Origin: Vibrio pectenicida
GTDB lineage: Bacteria > Pseudomonadota > Gammaproteobacteria > Enterobacterales > Vibrionaceae
DNA: 64,000 bases
Assembly: GCA_024347015.1 (NCBI GenBank)
Contig: AP024890.1
Coordinates: 62,001-126,000, forward strand
Direction: 5' to 3'
Part shown: piece by piece, positions 38,411 to 49,402 of the stretch
How the letters are laid out: each line of letters opens with the position of its first letter
How positions within the stretch are numbered: the stretch's first letter is position 1
Program-made: the position numbers and the translations under genes
Notes under the pieces: generated by a model
What the model saw: the letters and a program-made list of their open reading frames with translations, nothing else
The model's database searches: none
What the model was told of the DNA's origin: nothing

Positions 38411-39295
38411 TTAAAGCACGTAAACAAATATAAATAAACTCAACCAGACAACATCAACAAAGTGCCAATACCAGCTTCCTGCCTGAAATGCGAAGTGATC
38501 TTTGGGCGTAAAGTGATCTTTGGCAATACGCGCTAGTAAGATGATGAGGATTGTCGTCCCCAAAAATACGTGCATACCATGGAAACCGGTGAGTAAGAAG
38601 AAGGTATTGCCATATACTCCTGACTGCAATGTCAAATCGAGATCTTGATAGGCATGAGCGTACTCAACGCCTTGGTAATATAAGAAAAACCCTGCAAGTA
38701 CAATTGTTAGCTCAAGCCATACTATCAATGCCATGCGCTTATTTTGTTCCAAACTGATGTGCGCCATGTGCAAGGTGATTGAAGACAGCAAGAGTATAAT
38801 CGTGTTTGTTAAAGGAATACCCTGCCATCCCATAGCTTGAGTCGTTGTACCATCTGGAGTTGCGGTTAATGGCCATAAGGCTTCAAATGCTGGCCACAAT
38901 ACCTCATGAGTCATAGCATTGTTGCTCGCGCCTCCTAACCAAGGCACTGAAATCATCCTTGCGTAAAACAAGGCACCAAAGAATGCGCCAAAAAACATTA
39001 TTTCGGAAAAAATAAACCAACTCATCCCTTGTCTGAATGAGCGCGATATCTGTTCTGAATATTTACCTGTCATCGACTCAGTAATAACATTACTAAACCA
39101 ACCGGCGAACATATAGAGAAGGAAAAGGAAGCCAGACAACAATATAAGCTTACCATAGGTACCTCCTGCACCACCGTCAGCCATATTCTGCACGGTCAAG
39201 CCAGCTCCAACAGCGATAAGAAATAAAGAAACCGCTCCAACAATCGGCCAACTACTTTGTGCTGGAACATAATAGGATTGCTTTTTTGAACTCAT
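38411..39295 (-). CDS. ctaE: Cytochrome c oxidase subunit III
   Basis: 294 residues, seven membrane segments, with SEIMFFGAFFGALFYAR, GFHGMHVFLGT and WYWHFVDVVWLSLF, the usual COX3 blocks. It stabilises the core oxidase in the inner membrane. ATGA-type overlap with ctaG at 39292-39295. It lies after ctaC, ctaD and ctaG, giving the classic C-D-G-E order. Confidence 0.95.
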   Translation of the reverse strand: MSSKKQSYYVPAQSSWPIVGAVSLFLIAVGAGLTVQNMADGGAGGTYGKLILLSGFLFLLYMFAGWFSNVITESMTGKYSEQISRSFRQGMSWFIFSEIMFFGAFFGALFYARMISVPWLGGASNNAMTHEVLWPAFEALWPLTATPDGTTTQAMGWQGIPLTNTIILLLSSITLHMAHISLEQNKRMALIVWLELTIVLAGFFLYYQGVEYAHAYQDLDLTLQSGVYGNTFFLLTGFHGMHVFLGTTILIILLARIAKDHFTPKDHFAFQAGSWYWHFVDVVWLSLFIFVYVL

Positions 39296-39897
39296 GGCTT
39301 AGCTCCTTGCTGTGTGAGATCGCCACTCGATTCAGCTCTTGCCAGTTCTACAGGCTGAGGAACCTTATCGGTAATATCATAAAGGGTGTAAGACAATGTT
39401 AATGTGTGAATCGAGTCGGGAATATCAGGCTCGAGATAAAAAATGAGCGGCATTTCCGCTTTGGCCAAACTATCGAGAGGTTGATGGTTAAAGCAAAAGC
39501 ATTCAATTTTGTTAAAATAGGCAGCTCCCATTCCAGGTGAAACTGAAGGGACCGCCTGCCCTACTATCGCTCTCGACGACTGGTTTGTCGCGATAAATAC
39601 GGTCTGAATTACTTGTCCGGGGTGGACATCCATATACTGTTTGTCTGGCTCAAATAACCAGGGGATCCCCTGATTAAGATGCGCCATAAACTCAACCCTA
39701 ACAACACGTGATGTATCCGGCACCATACCTTGAGGCTGAATAGATGCTTCACTACTTGTTTTGCCATTAATACCTAAAGTGTCACACATGACATCGTAGA
39801 GAGGCACAAGAGCAAACCCAAAGCCAAACATGCCTAAAACTGCAGCTAGCAGCTTTAGGGTGAGTTTATTATTTGATTGCACTTGCTTATCCATCAT
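39292..39897 (-). CDS. ctaG: Cytochrome c oxidase assembly protein CtaG (Cox11)
   Basis: 201 residues: one N-terminal membrane helix (about 12-32), then a periplasmic domain. The Cox11 copper motif is IECFCFNHQPL, and FALVPLYDVMCDTLG follows the helix. It delivers copper to the CuB site of subunit I. Two adjacent start codons (39897, 39894) make a one-residue ambiguity. It sits 7 bp after ctaD and overlaps ctaE. Confidence 0.94.
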   Translation of the reverse strand: MMDKQVQSNNKLTLKLLAAVLGMFGFGFALVPLYDVMCDTLGINGKTSSEASIQPQGMVPDTSRVVRVEFMAHLNQGIPWLFEPDKQYMDVHPGQVIQTVFIATNQSSRAIVGQAVPSVSPGMGAAYFNKIECFCFNHQPLDSLAKAEMPLIFYLEPDIPDSIHTLTLSYTLYDITDKVPQPVELARAESSGDLTQQGAKP

Positions 39898-39903
39898 ACA
39901 CCC

Positions 39904-41562
39904 TTAATCAACTCGTGGTGGTGTCGAAAAAGTATGATGAGGAGCAGGACTTGGAACCGTCCATTCCAAACCTTCCGCTCTATCCCATACTTTTGCCTCG
40001 GCTTTTTCACCTCCACGGATGCATTTAATCACTACCCAGAGGAAAATCAGCTGAGACAAACCAAAAGCAAAACCACCAATCGACACTATCTGATTGATGT
40101 CGGCAAATTGAATCGCATAATCAGGTATGCGTCGTGGCATTCCGGCTAAACCGACAAAGTGCATCGGAAAAAACAGCACATTAACCGAAATAACTGAGCA
40201 CCAAAAATGCCACAAGCTCAATCGGTTATCGTACATATGACCTGTCCACTTCGGTAACCAATAATAAGCAGCAGCCATGATGGAGAACACAGCTCCTGAC
40301 ACCAATACATAGTGGAAATGCGCCACTACAAAATAGGTATCATGGTATTGAAAATCAGCCGGAACTATTGCCAGCATAAGACCGGAAAAGCCTCCAATCG
40401 TAAATAAAATAATAAAGGCAATAGTAAACAACATGGGCGTTTCAAACGTCATAGCACCACGCCACATTGTCGCAACCCAGTTGAAAACTTTAACACCTGT
40501 TGGCACCGCAATTAACATGGTGCAATACATAAAGAAAAGCTCTGCAAACACCGGCATTCCGGTAGTAAACATGTGATGAGCCCATACTAAAAATGACAGC
40601 AACGCGATGCTACAGGTGGCGTAAACCATAGAATGGTAACCAAAAAGCTTCTTACCACTGAAAGCCGGAATAATGGCCGATACAATACCGAAGGAAGGCA
40701 ATATCATGATGTAAACCTCGGGATGACCGAAGAACCAAAAGATGTGTTGGAACATCACTGGATCCCCTCCACCAGCAGCATCGAAAAATGACGTCCCAAA
40801 GTATTTATCAGTTAACACCATTGTCACCGCACCTGCCAGAACAGGCATAACAGCAATGAGTAGAAAAGCAGTAATTAACCAAGTCCAAACAAACAAAGGC
40901 ATTTTAAACCATGTCATGCCAGGCGCTCTCATATTGACAATGGTCACGATGACATTAATCGCACCCATGATCGAGCTAATACCCATGATATGCACCGCAA
41001 ACACAAATAATGCAGTACTGTCTGGGCCATAGGTTGTTGAAAGTGGTGCGTAGAAAGTCCATCCAAAATCGGGCCCACCACCTTCAGTAAACAGCGAAGC
41101 AAGTAGAATTAAAAAGGCAAATGGTAGAATCCAAAAACTGAGGTTATTCATTCTTGGTAGAGCCATATCTGGCGCCCCAATCATCAAAGGAATCATCCAG
41201 TTGGCTAAACCAGTGAAGGCTGGCATAACCGCACCAAAAACCATGATAAGACCATGCACTGTGGTCATTTGGTTAAAAAAATGGGGTTCAACTAGCTGTA
41301 AACCTGGCTGGAAAAGCTCAGCGCGAATAATCATCGCCATTGCGCCGCCAGTCAGAAACATGATGAAGCTAAACCAAAGGTAAAGAGTCCCGATGTCTTT
41401 ATGGTTAGTAGAATATATCCAGCGAGAAATCCCCTGCGGAGCATCATGATGTTCATGCTCATCAATCGCAATACCGCTGTTCGGTCCAGCTAGATCCGCA
41501 TCGGTCGCTGGTGCAGATTTTACGCTTTCGGTAGTCAATGACTCAGGTTTGGACGTTTTCAT
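39904..41562 (-). CDS. ctaD: Cytochrome c oxidase subunit I
   Basis: 552 residues, twelve membrane segments. The CuB/heme ligands lie in FWFFGHPEVYIMILP (cross-linked His-Tyr pair) and VWAHHMFTTG, and the heme a ligand near VVAHFHYVLVSGAVF. The Glu of GHPEVYI marks a proton-channel type A1 oxidase. It reduces oxygen to water and pumps protons. Overlaps ctaC by 4 bp. No frame disruption in this long gene. Confidence 0.96.
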   Translation of the reverse strand: MKTSKPESLTTESVKSAPATDADLAGPNSGIAIDEHEHHDAPQGISRWIYSTNHKDIGTLYLWFSFIMFLTGGAMAMIIRAELFQPGLQLVEPHFFNQMTTVHGLIMVFGAVMPAFTGLANWMIPLMIGAPDMALPRMNNLSFWILPFAFLILLASLFTEGGGPDFGWTFYAPLSTTYGPDSTALFVFAVHIMGISSIMGAINVIVTIVNMRAPGMTWFKMPLFVWTWLITAFLLIAVMPVLAGAVTMVLTDKYFGTSFFDAAGGGDPVMFQHIFWFFGHPEVYIMILPSFGIVSAIIPAFSGKKLFGYHSMVYATCSIALLSFLVWAHHMFTTGMPVFAELFFMYCTMLIAVPTGVKVFNWVATMWRGAMTFETPMLFTIAFIILFTIGGFSGLMLAIVPADFQYHDTYFVVAHFHYVLVSGAVFSIMAAAYYWLPKWTGHMYDNRLSLWHFWCSVISVNVLFFPMHFVGLAGMPRRIPDYAIQFADINQIVSIGGFAFGLSQLIFLWVVIKCIRGGEKAEAKVWDRAEGLEWTVPSPAPHHTFSTPPRVD

Positions 41563-42713
41563 TGTCCCTCCTTGGAAGCTTTAAATGCATTCACATCGGA
41601 TGCTTGTACAATATCACCCACTTTATTTCCTAATCCATTTCGTTGGTATGTCACTACAGCGGCAATCTCTTTATCTGAAAGCTGATTAGCGAAAGACTGC
41701 ATGGCAGTACCTGGACGACCATTAACAATAACGTCTATATGCTTGGTCACCTCACCAGTTGCAACCTTGCTGCCTGTTATCGCAGGAAATGCTCCAGGAA
41801 TACCGGCACCACTCGCTTGGTGACAAACCGCGCACCTATCGAGGTAAACTTTTTCACCAACATTCATTAGCTCTTCTTTCGATAATGACGCTGTTAACGA
41901 TGCTGCAGCTTCTTGCTTAACTTTCTCAATTTCTGCCTTTTTCGCCACCAGCCAAGCATCGTAATCATCTTCTTCCATGGCTTGAACCACTATCGGCATA
42001 AAGCCATGTGCTCGTCCACAAAGCTCAGCACATTGACCTCGGTAGATGCCTGGTTTATCAATACGAGTCCACGCTTCGTTTATGAAACCGGGTATAGTAT
42101 CTTTTTTCACTGCAAAATCAGGCACCCACCAAGAGTGAATCACATCATCAGATGTCATCAAGAACCGGACTTTGCGATTAATAGGTAGAACAAGAGGATT
42201 ATCGACTTCGAGAAGGTAATGAGCGCCTTTTTCCTCTATGCCATCAATTTCCTTTTGGCTTGTCGCCAACAAACTAAAAAACTCAACATCTTCACCAAAA
42301 TAACTGTAGTGCCATTTCCATTGGGAACCCGTAATTTTGATGGTCAAATCAGATTGAGAAGTGTCCTCCATCGCAACCAAAGTGCGTGTTGCTGGTATTG
42401 CCATAAGAACTAAAATAATAATAGGAATGACGGTCCAAATAATCTCAACTTTAGTGCTTTCATGGAAATTGGCCGCAACGGCGCCTTTAGACTTTCTATG
42501 GTGGTACATGGAGTAAAACATAGCCCCAAAAACCACCACCGCAATGGCACAACATATATAGAAAATCAGCATATGTAAGTCATACACCTGACTACTAATA
42601 CCTGTTACACCTTTGGTCATGTTTAGTGAGGGTTGCTCAGCACTCACCGACGTAGCAAAACTAAAAAACAACAAGTTGATTAGCTGCCACAGTATTACCT
42701 GTAATCTTTTCAA
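41559..42713 (-). CDS. ctaC: Cytochrome c oxidase subunit II with fused cytochrome c domain
   Basis: 384 residues. Signal peptide (about 1-25), two membrane helices, a cupredoxin domain with the CuA site CAELCGRAHGFM, and a C-terminal cytochrome c domain with CAVCH (heme c) near residue 295. The fusion marks a caa3-type enzyme, which takes electrons through its own heme c. First gene of the operon; the promoter should lie in the 354-bp gap upstream. Confidence 0.95.
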   Translation of the reverse strand: MKRLQVILWQLINLLFFSFATSVSAEQPSLNMTKGVTGISSQVYDLHMLIFYICCAIAVVVFGAMFYSMYHHRKSKGAVAANFHESTKVEIIWTVIPIIILVLMAIPATRTLVAMEDTSQSDLTIKITGSQWKWHYSYFGEDVEFFSLLATSQKEIDGIEEKGAHYLLEVDNPLVLPINRKVRFLMTSDDVIHSWWVPDFAVKKDTIPGFINEAWTRIDKPGIYRGQCAELCGRAHGFMPIVVQAMEEDDYDAWLVAKKAEIEKVKQEAAASLTASLSKEELMNVGEKVYLDRCAVCHQASGAGIPGAFPAITGSKVATGEVTKHIDVIVNGRPGTAMQSFANQLSDKEIAAVVTYQRNGLGNKVGDIVQASDVNAFKASKEGQ

Positions 42714-43067
42714 AAGATCTCTCCTCTATTTTGAGGCTTCATCTATGACGGTTTAACCTACACACCTAGCTCTCAATGGCGCAAAAAAGTCCTAATGGGT
42801 ACATGGGCACGGAAAATATGCTTATAACGGTAAATTTGATTGATTTTGTTATATTTATGTTATCAAAACCTAGTTGGCCTTTTCGGAATATGCAAGAAAG
42901 TGCTACTGGAAATGTCGATGATTTAGACCGATTTAAGTTTACCTTGATCACAATATTTGATTTAACGATTGCTCTCTCGCAAAAGATGACCAATTTTACT
43001 TAATATCTAATGATTGTTTCCTAAATTCCATTCTCTCAGGACAAAGATTGTCGGGGTAAAATAAAAT
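42714..43067. other. Divergent promoter region between ctaC and the phosphohexomutase
   Basis: 354 bp with no convincing gene; short open frames on both strands lack a ribosome site and family resemblance. It must hold the ctaC operon promoter and that of the mutase. Confidence 0.55.
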
Positions 43068-44777
43068 ATGATGCAGCAAGTCACTCACTGGTTGGAAAGA
43101 GATCCTGATCCGCATACTCATCAAGAACTAAAAAACTTAGTTGAACAAAAGAATAATCAAGAAATCGCAGATAGATTTAGTCAGCGACTAGAATTCGGTA
43201 CAGCAGGATTAAGAGGTAAAGTAGGTGCAGGGCCAAATCGAATGAATCGACTTGTCATTCAAGAAACTGCCACTGGCTTAGGTCGATATTTAATTAAGAA
43301 TATTGACCTAGCTAAACAACGGGGTGTTGTCATCGGCTATGATGGCCGCACAGATTCCAAACAGTTCGCTTATGATACAGCTTCTGTCCTTGCTGCACTT
43401 GGTATCAAGGTATATCTGACCCATGATGTGGCCGCTACTCCCATCGTTGCATTTGGCGTTAGACATTTAAACGCAGCCGCAGCCGTCGTCGTAACAGCAA
43501 GTCATAACCCGCCAGAGTATAACGGGTTTAAAGTATATTGGGAAAATGGCGCCCAAATAATTCCACCCCATGACTCTGGAATTGCAGCAGAAATTGACGA
43601 AGCTGCAACTACTCCAATTTCACTAATGACCCTAGAACAAGCTGAGAAAGAAACACTATTGATCTGGCTGAACGACGATTACTATCAGTCTTACCGTCAG
43701 GTCGTCAGCCAAACTCCCGTACTTAATTTCCGCCACCAACCAGAGCCACTTTCTATTGCCTATACAGCAATGCATGGGGTCGGTGCAAAAATGGCTAAAA
43801 CACTGCTTAAGGATGCAGGGTTTACATCAGTTCACAGTGTGACTGAACAAGAAGTTCCAGATGGAACGTTTCCTACCGTCCATTTCCCTAACCCTGAGGA
43901 AACTGGAGCGATGGATATGGTTATCGCTCTTGCCAAAGAAAATAATGCTGATATTGCCTGCGCCAATGATCCCGATGCAGATCGCTTTGCAGTCGCTGCA
44001 GCTAGGTCTGACGGAAATTATCAGATGCTGACTGGAGATCAAGTTGGTGCGTTATTTGGTCACTACCTCTTGAATCAAACACAAGCATCAAAGCAATTAG
44101 TTGGTAACACTATCGTTTCCTCTAGCCTATTGGAAAAAATTGCGCATTTCCACAACGCAAAATATTACCAAACGCTAACAGGGTTTAAGTGGCTAACTAA
44201 TATTGCTATGAAGGAGCAAACCGCCGATAGGCAATTTCTCTTTGCATATGAAGAAGCTCTGGGGTACACCATAGGCAACAAAGTCTGGGATAAAGATGGT
44301 TTATCTGCTTTAGTTGCGTTCGCACAAATGGCTGCAGAGTTAAAAAGCGAAGGTAAAACAGTCTGGGATCAATTAGAGAGTATCTACCGTGAACACGGTA
44401 TGTACATCAATGCTCAACACAGTACAGCATTGGATCCTAAATCGCCACCAATAGGCGATAAGCTCCGAGCAGCGCAGCCCACGCATATTGCGGGTAGAAA
44501 AGTTACCGAAATCGATGACCTAAAATCATCAATCAGGCACCATGCGGATGGCCGAAATGAAACCATTGACCTGCCTTCTAGCGATGTGCTGATCTATCGC
44601 TTAGCTGGTGGAGCTAGAGTCATTGTGCGACCTTCAGGTACAGAGCCAAAGTTGAAATGCTACTACGAAGTAGTCGAGGAATTTAACGAGCAAGAAAACC
44701 TCGCCTCGGCAGAAGCTCGGGCCGAGCTGTCTCTTGATGTACTAATTAGCGAACATCAAACCAGCTTAGACCACTAA
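43068..44777 (+). CDS. Phosphoglucomutase/phosphomannomutase family enzyme
   Basis: 569 residues, the long alpha-D-phosphohexomutase form. The phosphoserine loop is TASHNPPEYNGFKVYW (catalytic Ser), the metal site DPDADRFAVA, the sugar-binding loop FAYEEALGYTIGN and the phosphate loop IVRPSGTEPKLKCY. It moves phosphate between C1 and C6 of hexoses. Standing alone, with a hairpin after it. Substrate preference not determinable. Confidence 0.93.
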   Translation: MMQQVTHWLERDPDPHTHQELKNLVEQKNNQEIADRFSQRLEFGTAGLRGKVGAGPNRMNRLVIQETATGLGRYLIKNIDLAKQRGVVIGYDGRTDSKQFAYDTASVLAALGIKVYLTHDVAATPIVAFGVRHLNAAAAVVVTASHNPPEYNGFKVYWENGAQIIPPHDSGIAAEIDEAATTPISLMTLEQAEKETLLIWLNDDYYQSYRQVVSQTPVLNFRHQPEPLSIAYTAMHGVGAKMAKTLLKDAGFTSVHSVTEQEVPDGTFPTVHFPNPEETGAMDMVIALAKENNADIACANDPDADRFAVAAARSDGNYQMLTGDQVGALFGHYLLNQTQASKQLVGNTIVSSSLLEKIAHFHNAKYYQTLTGFKWLTNIAMKEQTADRQFLFAYEEALGYTIGNKVWDKDGLSALVAFAQMAAELKSEGKTVWDQLESIYREHGMYINAQHSTALDPKSPPIGDKLRAAQPTHIAGRKVTEIDDLKSSIRHHADGRNETIDLPSSDVLIYRLAGGARVIVRPSGTEPKLKCYYEVVEEFNEQENLASAEARAELSLDVLISEHQTSLDH

Positions 44778-44781
44778 AAAA

Positions 44782-44824
44782 TACCTGTATAAAGCGCAAT
44801 GACATTCGCCGCTTTATACAGGTA
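44782..44824. terminator. Hairpin after the phosphohexomutase gene
   Basis: Fifteen-base perfect arms (TACCTGTATAAAGCG and CGCTTTATACAGGTA) with a 13-nt loop. The T run lies on the minus-strand side, so it works best in that direction but may act both ways. Confidence 0.7.
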
Positions 44825-44948
44825 ATCAACGATTACATTATTTATCTATAGATATCACTTATTGACTACCTTAAAGCGACAAAATCACCAGTATTATTTT
44901 TATGGTGTCTATACTTGTTGTTAACAACGGCAATGATCCTATCCAAGC

Positions 44949-45680
44949 ATGAATTTACGAATCTACTACTGGCTTTTATTAATGTTGCTAAGTCCTAATG
45001 GTTTAGCCAATACTAATGATTTATCTGACACACATTTAAATATCTGTGGTGACTCAATTGATTGGGAGCCCTATACATATGTAGAGAACGAAGAAGTTAA
45101 GGGCTTTGACTTGGACGTACTTAATGAAATCTTGCCAAAAAATCGGATTACCTTTGACTTTACTATGTCGTCTTGGTCTCGGTGCCTAAAAGGAGGGAGA
45201 TCGGGAGACTTTCAAGTTGCAGTTAGTGCCACTTACTCAGATCAGCGGGCTAAAGACTTCCTTTACACTACTTGGTATTACGCCACAACGCCCTCTTACC
45301 TGTACAAGAAATCCAAATTCACTCAAGGCCTCAAAATTACTAAATCCTCAGATTTAGATGCTTATAAAGTATGCGGCATTCACGGATATAACTACAGCGA
45401 CTTCAAGCTGAAAAAAATACATCAAAATGCCCATAGTATGCATGAGCTTGTCAAGGAGTTAAACGACGGTAAATGTGACGTCGTTCTTGCATGGAAAGAA
45501 ATAGTCAGCGGTATAAAAAGCATCTGGGGTATTGATTACTTGGCTAATGATGTAGCCATAGAACTTGTACCCAATATGCCTAAGCACAAATTCCACATGC
45601 TAATTTCAAAAAAATACAAGTACAAAGAACAACTTAAAAAACTGCTCGATCAAGGACTAAAGAAATATCAAACTGAGTAA
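44949..45680 (+). CDS. Periplasmic solute-binding protein, family 3
   Basis: 243 residues. Signal peptide at about 1-20, then the family 3 core: INICGDSIDWEPYTYVENEE-like start, VKGFDLDVLNEILPKNRI and a C-terminal SKKYKYKEQLKKLL helix. No transporter permease or ATPase is nearby, so it may serve as an orphan binding protein or as an accessory to a sensor. Ligand unknown. Confidence 0.8.
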   Translation: MNLRIYYWLLLMLLSPNGLANTNDLSDTHLNICGDSIDWEPYTYVENEEVKGFDLDVLNEILPKNRITFDFTMSSWSRCLKGGRSGDFQVAVSATYSDQRAKDFLYTTWYYATTPSYLYKKSKFTQGLKITKSSDLDAYKVCGIHGYNYSDFKLKKIHQNAHSMHELVKELNDGKCDVVLAWKEIVSGIKSIWGIDYLANDVAIELVPNMPKHKFHMLISKKYKYKEQLKKLLDQGLKKYQTE

Positions 45681-45686
45681 CATAGA

Positions 45687-46520
45687 TTACAAAAGTCGAC
45701 GACGTAGCCCTGCCTTTTCAAGTATACGAGTAGATATTTCCTCCACGGATAAGGCAGAGGTATTAATATAGGGGATAGCTTCTCGACGAAACAAAGACTC
45801 AACACTCTCCAATTCACTAATGCATTGTTCGGCACTGGCGTAATCACTCCCTGCCAGCCTGTTCTCTCTAATTTCATTTAGCCTTTCTGGATCAATCGTT
45901 AAACCAAATAACTTATGTCTATGCACTTCAAACTCAGAAAGCAACTTCAAGCGGCGAATATCTTCTTCAATGAAAGGATAATTGACTACTCTCAATCCAA
46001 ATTGCATTGCCATATACAAACTGGTTGGTGTTTTTCCACTACGTGACACGCCAAGCAAGATTATATCCGCTTCACCTAGCCCCTTGAGGGTAATGCCATC
46101 ATCATGAGCTAGCGTATATTCTATTGCTGCAATACGATCAAAATACGATGCTGAGTCCTTATTTACACTTCTGGAACGTTGAAGTTGAGGTTGAGGTTCC
46201 ATCTCAATATCACCTTTTACCTGTTCAACGATATCAGCCAGTACATCGTAACTATATGCCGGTGCCTGCAAAAGCCTAAGCTTGATATGTGGGATAACAA
46301 TCGAAAAGAACACCAGAGGTTTAAGACCCGTTTTTTTAAAAGACAGCTCAATTTCCCTTAATAAATCGGCAAGTTTCTCCTCACTCTCAACAAAGGGAAA
46401 TGTCTTTTCATGAACATTGAGTGGGAATTGGCCTAGGACAACATGCCCTAATGTCTCACATGTGATAGCTGTTCCGTCAGAAACATAGAATACATCACGA
46501 CTTTGAATATCAATTTGCAT
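45687..46520 (-). CDS. ppsR: PEP synthase regulatory protein (kinase/pyrophosphorylase)
   Basis: 277 residues. The DUF299 P-loop [13 protein letters not shown] and the downstream [16 protein letters not shown] are typical. It inactivates PEP synthase by ADP-dependent phosphorylation of a threonine and reactivates it by phosphorolysis. Divergent from ppsA across a 176-bp gap, the usual pairing. Confidence 0.94.
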   Translation of the reverse strand: MQIDIQSRDVFYVSDGTAITCETLGHVVLGQFPLNVHEKTFPFVESEEKLADLLREIELSFKKTGLKPLVFFSIVIPHIKLRLLQAPAYSYDVLADIVEQVKGDIEMEPQPQLQRSRSVNKDSASYFDRIAAIEYTLAHDDGITLKGLGEADIILLGVSRSGKTPTSLYMAMQFGLRVVNYPFIEEDIRRLKLLSEFEVHRHKLFGLTIDPERLNEIRENRLAGSDYASAEQCISELESVESLFRREAIPYINTSALSVEEISTRILEKAGLRRRLL

Positions 46521-46696
46521 TTTTTATTTAAACTTTAAAATTATTTTGAGGTAGGATAGTTAACATAATAATACCGATAATAACGCATAGCCAATAGATA
46601 CGTGCTGCATAACTTTAAAAATGGCAGGGCTTTTTTAAAAATAAGCGTAAACGTTTGCTCTATTCCTACAAAACTGTAATGTTTCTGGAGAAAGAC

Positions 46697-49069
46697 ATGC
46701 AAAAGAACACCCTCTGGTTCAATAGCCTATCCATGGCAGACGTCGACAAAGTCGGCGGGAAAAACGCCTCACTTGGAGAAATGGTTTCCAATCTATCAAA
46801 TGCGGGGGTTTCAGTGCCCAACGGTTTTGCTACGACTTCGTATGCATTTAACCAATTCCTAGACTTTGAAGGCCTAGATGAACGTATTCACCAACTACTT
46901 GATGAACTAGACGTTGAAGATGTTGATGCGCTTAGAAAAACAGGGGCGGCAATCCGCCAATGGGTCCTAGAAGCTCCATTTCCCGCTGATCTTGAGCAGG
47001 ATATACGGAAAAATTATCAAGAGCTGATAGAAGGTAATCCTGAGCTGTCAGTTGCCGTACGTTCTTCTGCGACCGCAGAAGACTTACCTGATGCTTCATT
47101 TGCTGGCCAGCAGGAGACCTTCCTCAATGTCAGCGGAATTGACGCCGTACTTGAAGCCACAAAACACGTTTATGCGTCTTTATTTAATGACCGAGCGATT
47201 TCATATCGAGTACACCAAGGATTTAACCATAGGGGGATTTCGCTATCAGCGGGTATCCAGCGTATGGTTCGTTCAGACAAAGCTTCCTCTGGAGTTATGT
47301 TTACATTAGACACTGAATCCGGATTTGATAAAGTCGTATTCGTAACCTCTTCTTGGGGGCTTGGTGAAATGGTTGTTCAAGGGGCGGTCAACCCTGACGA
47401 ATTCTATGTCCATAAGCCAATGATAGAAGCAGGCGAGCAAGCCATTGTTAAGAAAACTTTCGGCTCTAAGCTGATCAAAATGATCTACTCTGACAATCCT
47501 GAAATCGGTAAACAGGTTGATATCATTGATACTACTGAGCAAGAGCGTCAGCAATTTTCTCTCAATGATGATGAAATCACCGAATTAGCCAAACAAGCGA
47601 TGATTATTGAGCAGCACTACCAGCGTCCTATGGACATTGAGTGGGCTAAAGATGGTAACGACAGTAAACTCTACATTGTCCAGGCTCGACCAGAAACAGT
47701 CTGCTCACAAAGTGAGCAGAATGTTATTGAACGTTACGAACTTAACAATAAAGCGGACGTGCTCGTAGAAGGTCGCGCTATTGGGCAACGTATTGGTTCA
47801 GGTCCAGTTCGATTAGTCGATTCATTAGACCAAATGTCTCTTGTGCAAGACGGAGATGTATTAGTGACTGATATGACAGATCCTGACTGGGAACCCGTGA
47901 TGAAAAAAGCTTCTGCTATCATCACCAATCGAGGTGGCCGTACCTGTCACGCAGCTATCATTGCACGAGAGCTGGGGATTCCCGCTATAGTTGGCTGCGG
48001 TGATGCAACTTCTCGCCTGACTGATGGCGATATTGTCACAGTTTCATGTTCTGAAGGTGAAACTGGTTATGCGTATAGTGGCAAACTGGATTTTGCTATT
48101 AAGCGTTCAACCGTCAATGAGCTTCCATTACTACCGACTAAGGTGATGATGAATGTAGGCAACCCAGATCGTGCCTTTGATTTTGCTCAAATCCCCAATG
48201 AAGGTGTTGGCTTAGCGCGCTTGGAATTTATTATCAACAAAATGATTGGTATTCACCCTAAAGCCTTACTCAATTTTGATGCGCAAACCAATGAACTTAA
48301 AGCAGAAATCACCGAGCGTATCCGAGGGTATAAAGATCCGATAGATTTCTATGTCAGTAAACTCACCGAAGGGATTGCGACTATAGCGGCCGCTTTCTGG
48401 CCGAAACGAGTTATTGTCCGTATGTCTGATTTTAAATCTAACGAGTACAGCAACCTAGTCGGTGGCAAAGGCTATGAACCCCACGAAGAAAACCCAATGT
48501 TAGGCTTTAGAGGTGCCTCTCGTTACATTTCTCCGGTGTTCGAGGACTGTTTTGAGCTAGAAACACAGGCAATTAAGCGCGTTCGTAACGACATGGGATT
48601 AAAAAATGTCGAAATTATGATCCCATTTGTTCGCACACCAAGCGAGGCAGCCTCTGTAATCGATATTCTGGCTAAATATGGTTTGCGCCGTGGCGATCAA
48701 GGGCTGAAAGTCATTATGATGTGCGAACTGCCATCTAATGCGATCCTCGCTGAAGACTTTCTCAAATACTTCGACGGTTTCTCCATCGGTTCAAACGACA
48801 TGACACAGCTTACACTTGGTCTTGATCGCGATTCAGGTGACGTAGCCCATTTATTTGATGAACGTAACCCAGCAGTCAAAGCTATGCTAAAAATGGCAAT
48901 AGATGCAGCTAGCAAGGCCGGGAAATACGTAGGTATTTGTGGTCAAGGCCCGTCAGACCATGACGACCTAGCAGAATGGCTAATGGAGCAAGGAATTAGC
49001 TCAGTGTCACTCAACCCAGATACAGTGATCGATACTTGGCTAAAACTTGGGAAAGTGACAGACAAGTAA
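46697..49069 (+). CDS. ppsA: Phosphoenolpyruvate synthase
   Basis: 790 residues from the ATG at 46697, preceded by GGAG; an upstream in-frame ATG at 46655 would add 14 residues. ATP-grasp N-terminal domain ([31 protein letters not shown]), phosphohistidine loop [15 protein letters not shown] and C-terminal PEP-binding barrel ([17 protein letters not shown]). It converts pyruvate and ATP to PEP, AMP and phosphate for gluconeogenesis. Controlled by the adjacent ppsR. Confidence 0.96.
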   Translation: MQKNTLWFNSLSMADVDKVGGKNASLGEMVSNLSNAGVSVPNGFATTSYAFNQFLDFEGLDERIHQLLDELDVEDVDALRKTGAAIRQWVLEAPFPADLEQDIRKNYQELIEGNPELSVAVRSSATAEDLPDASFAGQQETFLNVSGIDAVLEATKHVYASLFNDRAISYRVHQGFNHRGISLSAGIQRMVRSDKASSGVMFTLDTESGFDKVVFVTSSWGLGEMVVQGAVNPDEFYVHKPMIEAGEQAIVKKTFGSKLIKMIYSDNPEIGKQVDIIDTTEQERQQFSLNDDEITELAKQAMIIEQHYQRPMDIEWAKDGNDSKLYIVQARPETVCSQSEQNVIERYELNNKADVLVEGRAIGQRIGSGPVRLVDSLDQMSLVQDGDVLVTDMTDPDWEPVMKKASAIITNRGGRTCHAAIIARELGIPAIVGCGDATSRLTDGDIVTVSCSEGETGYAYSGKLDFAIKRSTVNELPLLPTKVMMNVGNPDRAFDFAQIPNEGVGLARLEFIINKMIGIHPKALLNFDAQTNELKAEITERIRGYKDPIDFYVSKLTEGIATIAAAFWPKRVIVRMSDFKSNEYSNLVGGKGYEPHEENPMLGFRGASRYISPVFEDCFELETQAIKRVRNDMGLKNVEIMIPFVRTPSEAASVIDILAKYGLRRGDQGLKVIMMCELPSNAILAEDFLKYFDGFSIGSNDMTQLTLGLDRDSGDVAHLFDERNPAVKAMLKMAIDAASKAGKYVGICGQGPSDHDDLAEWLMEQGISSVSLNPDTVIDTWLKLGKVTDK

Positions 49070-49088
49070 GTTTCAAATAAGATCGCTT

Positions 49089-49113
49089 AAACCGTCCAAT
49101 GGGCGGTTTTTTC
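49089..49113 (+). terminator. Rho-independent terminator of ppsA
   Basis: AACCGTCC, loop AAT, GGGCGGTT then T run, 20 bp after the stop. Confidence 0.88.
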
Positions 49114-49402
49114 ATTTGAGTGATTAATAAATAAAATGAGTGACATCACAATTATTTACTCAGCACACCCAACAGCACAAAACCAACTTGCAACATAAAA
49201 CCATTCAAATTAACATCCATGAAACAAAACACCATCATTCCATACAAGCGTCATATTAAATTGTGCATATTTAGGGAAATTTATTGAATAGTATTGCAAG
49301 GCTAGACAATAACGATTAACCTGCGCCAAGGATGACTAAATAAAGATGTTTAATGAATAAGTATGCTAGCTAATTACAAGCCCTACGTTCATTAGCAGTA
49401 AC

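Noticed and set aside
42766..43003. Overlapping open frames of 75 codons on both strands in the ctaC upstream gap
   Set aside because: No family resemblance, no convincing ribosome site, and the two strands cover the same bases; most likely promoter DNA.
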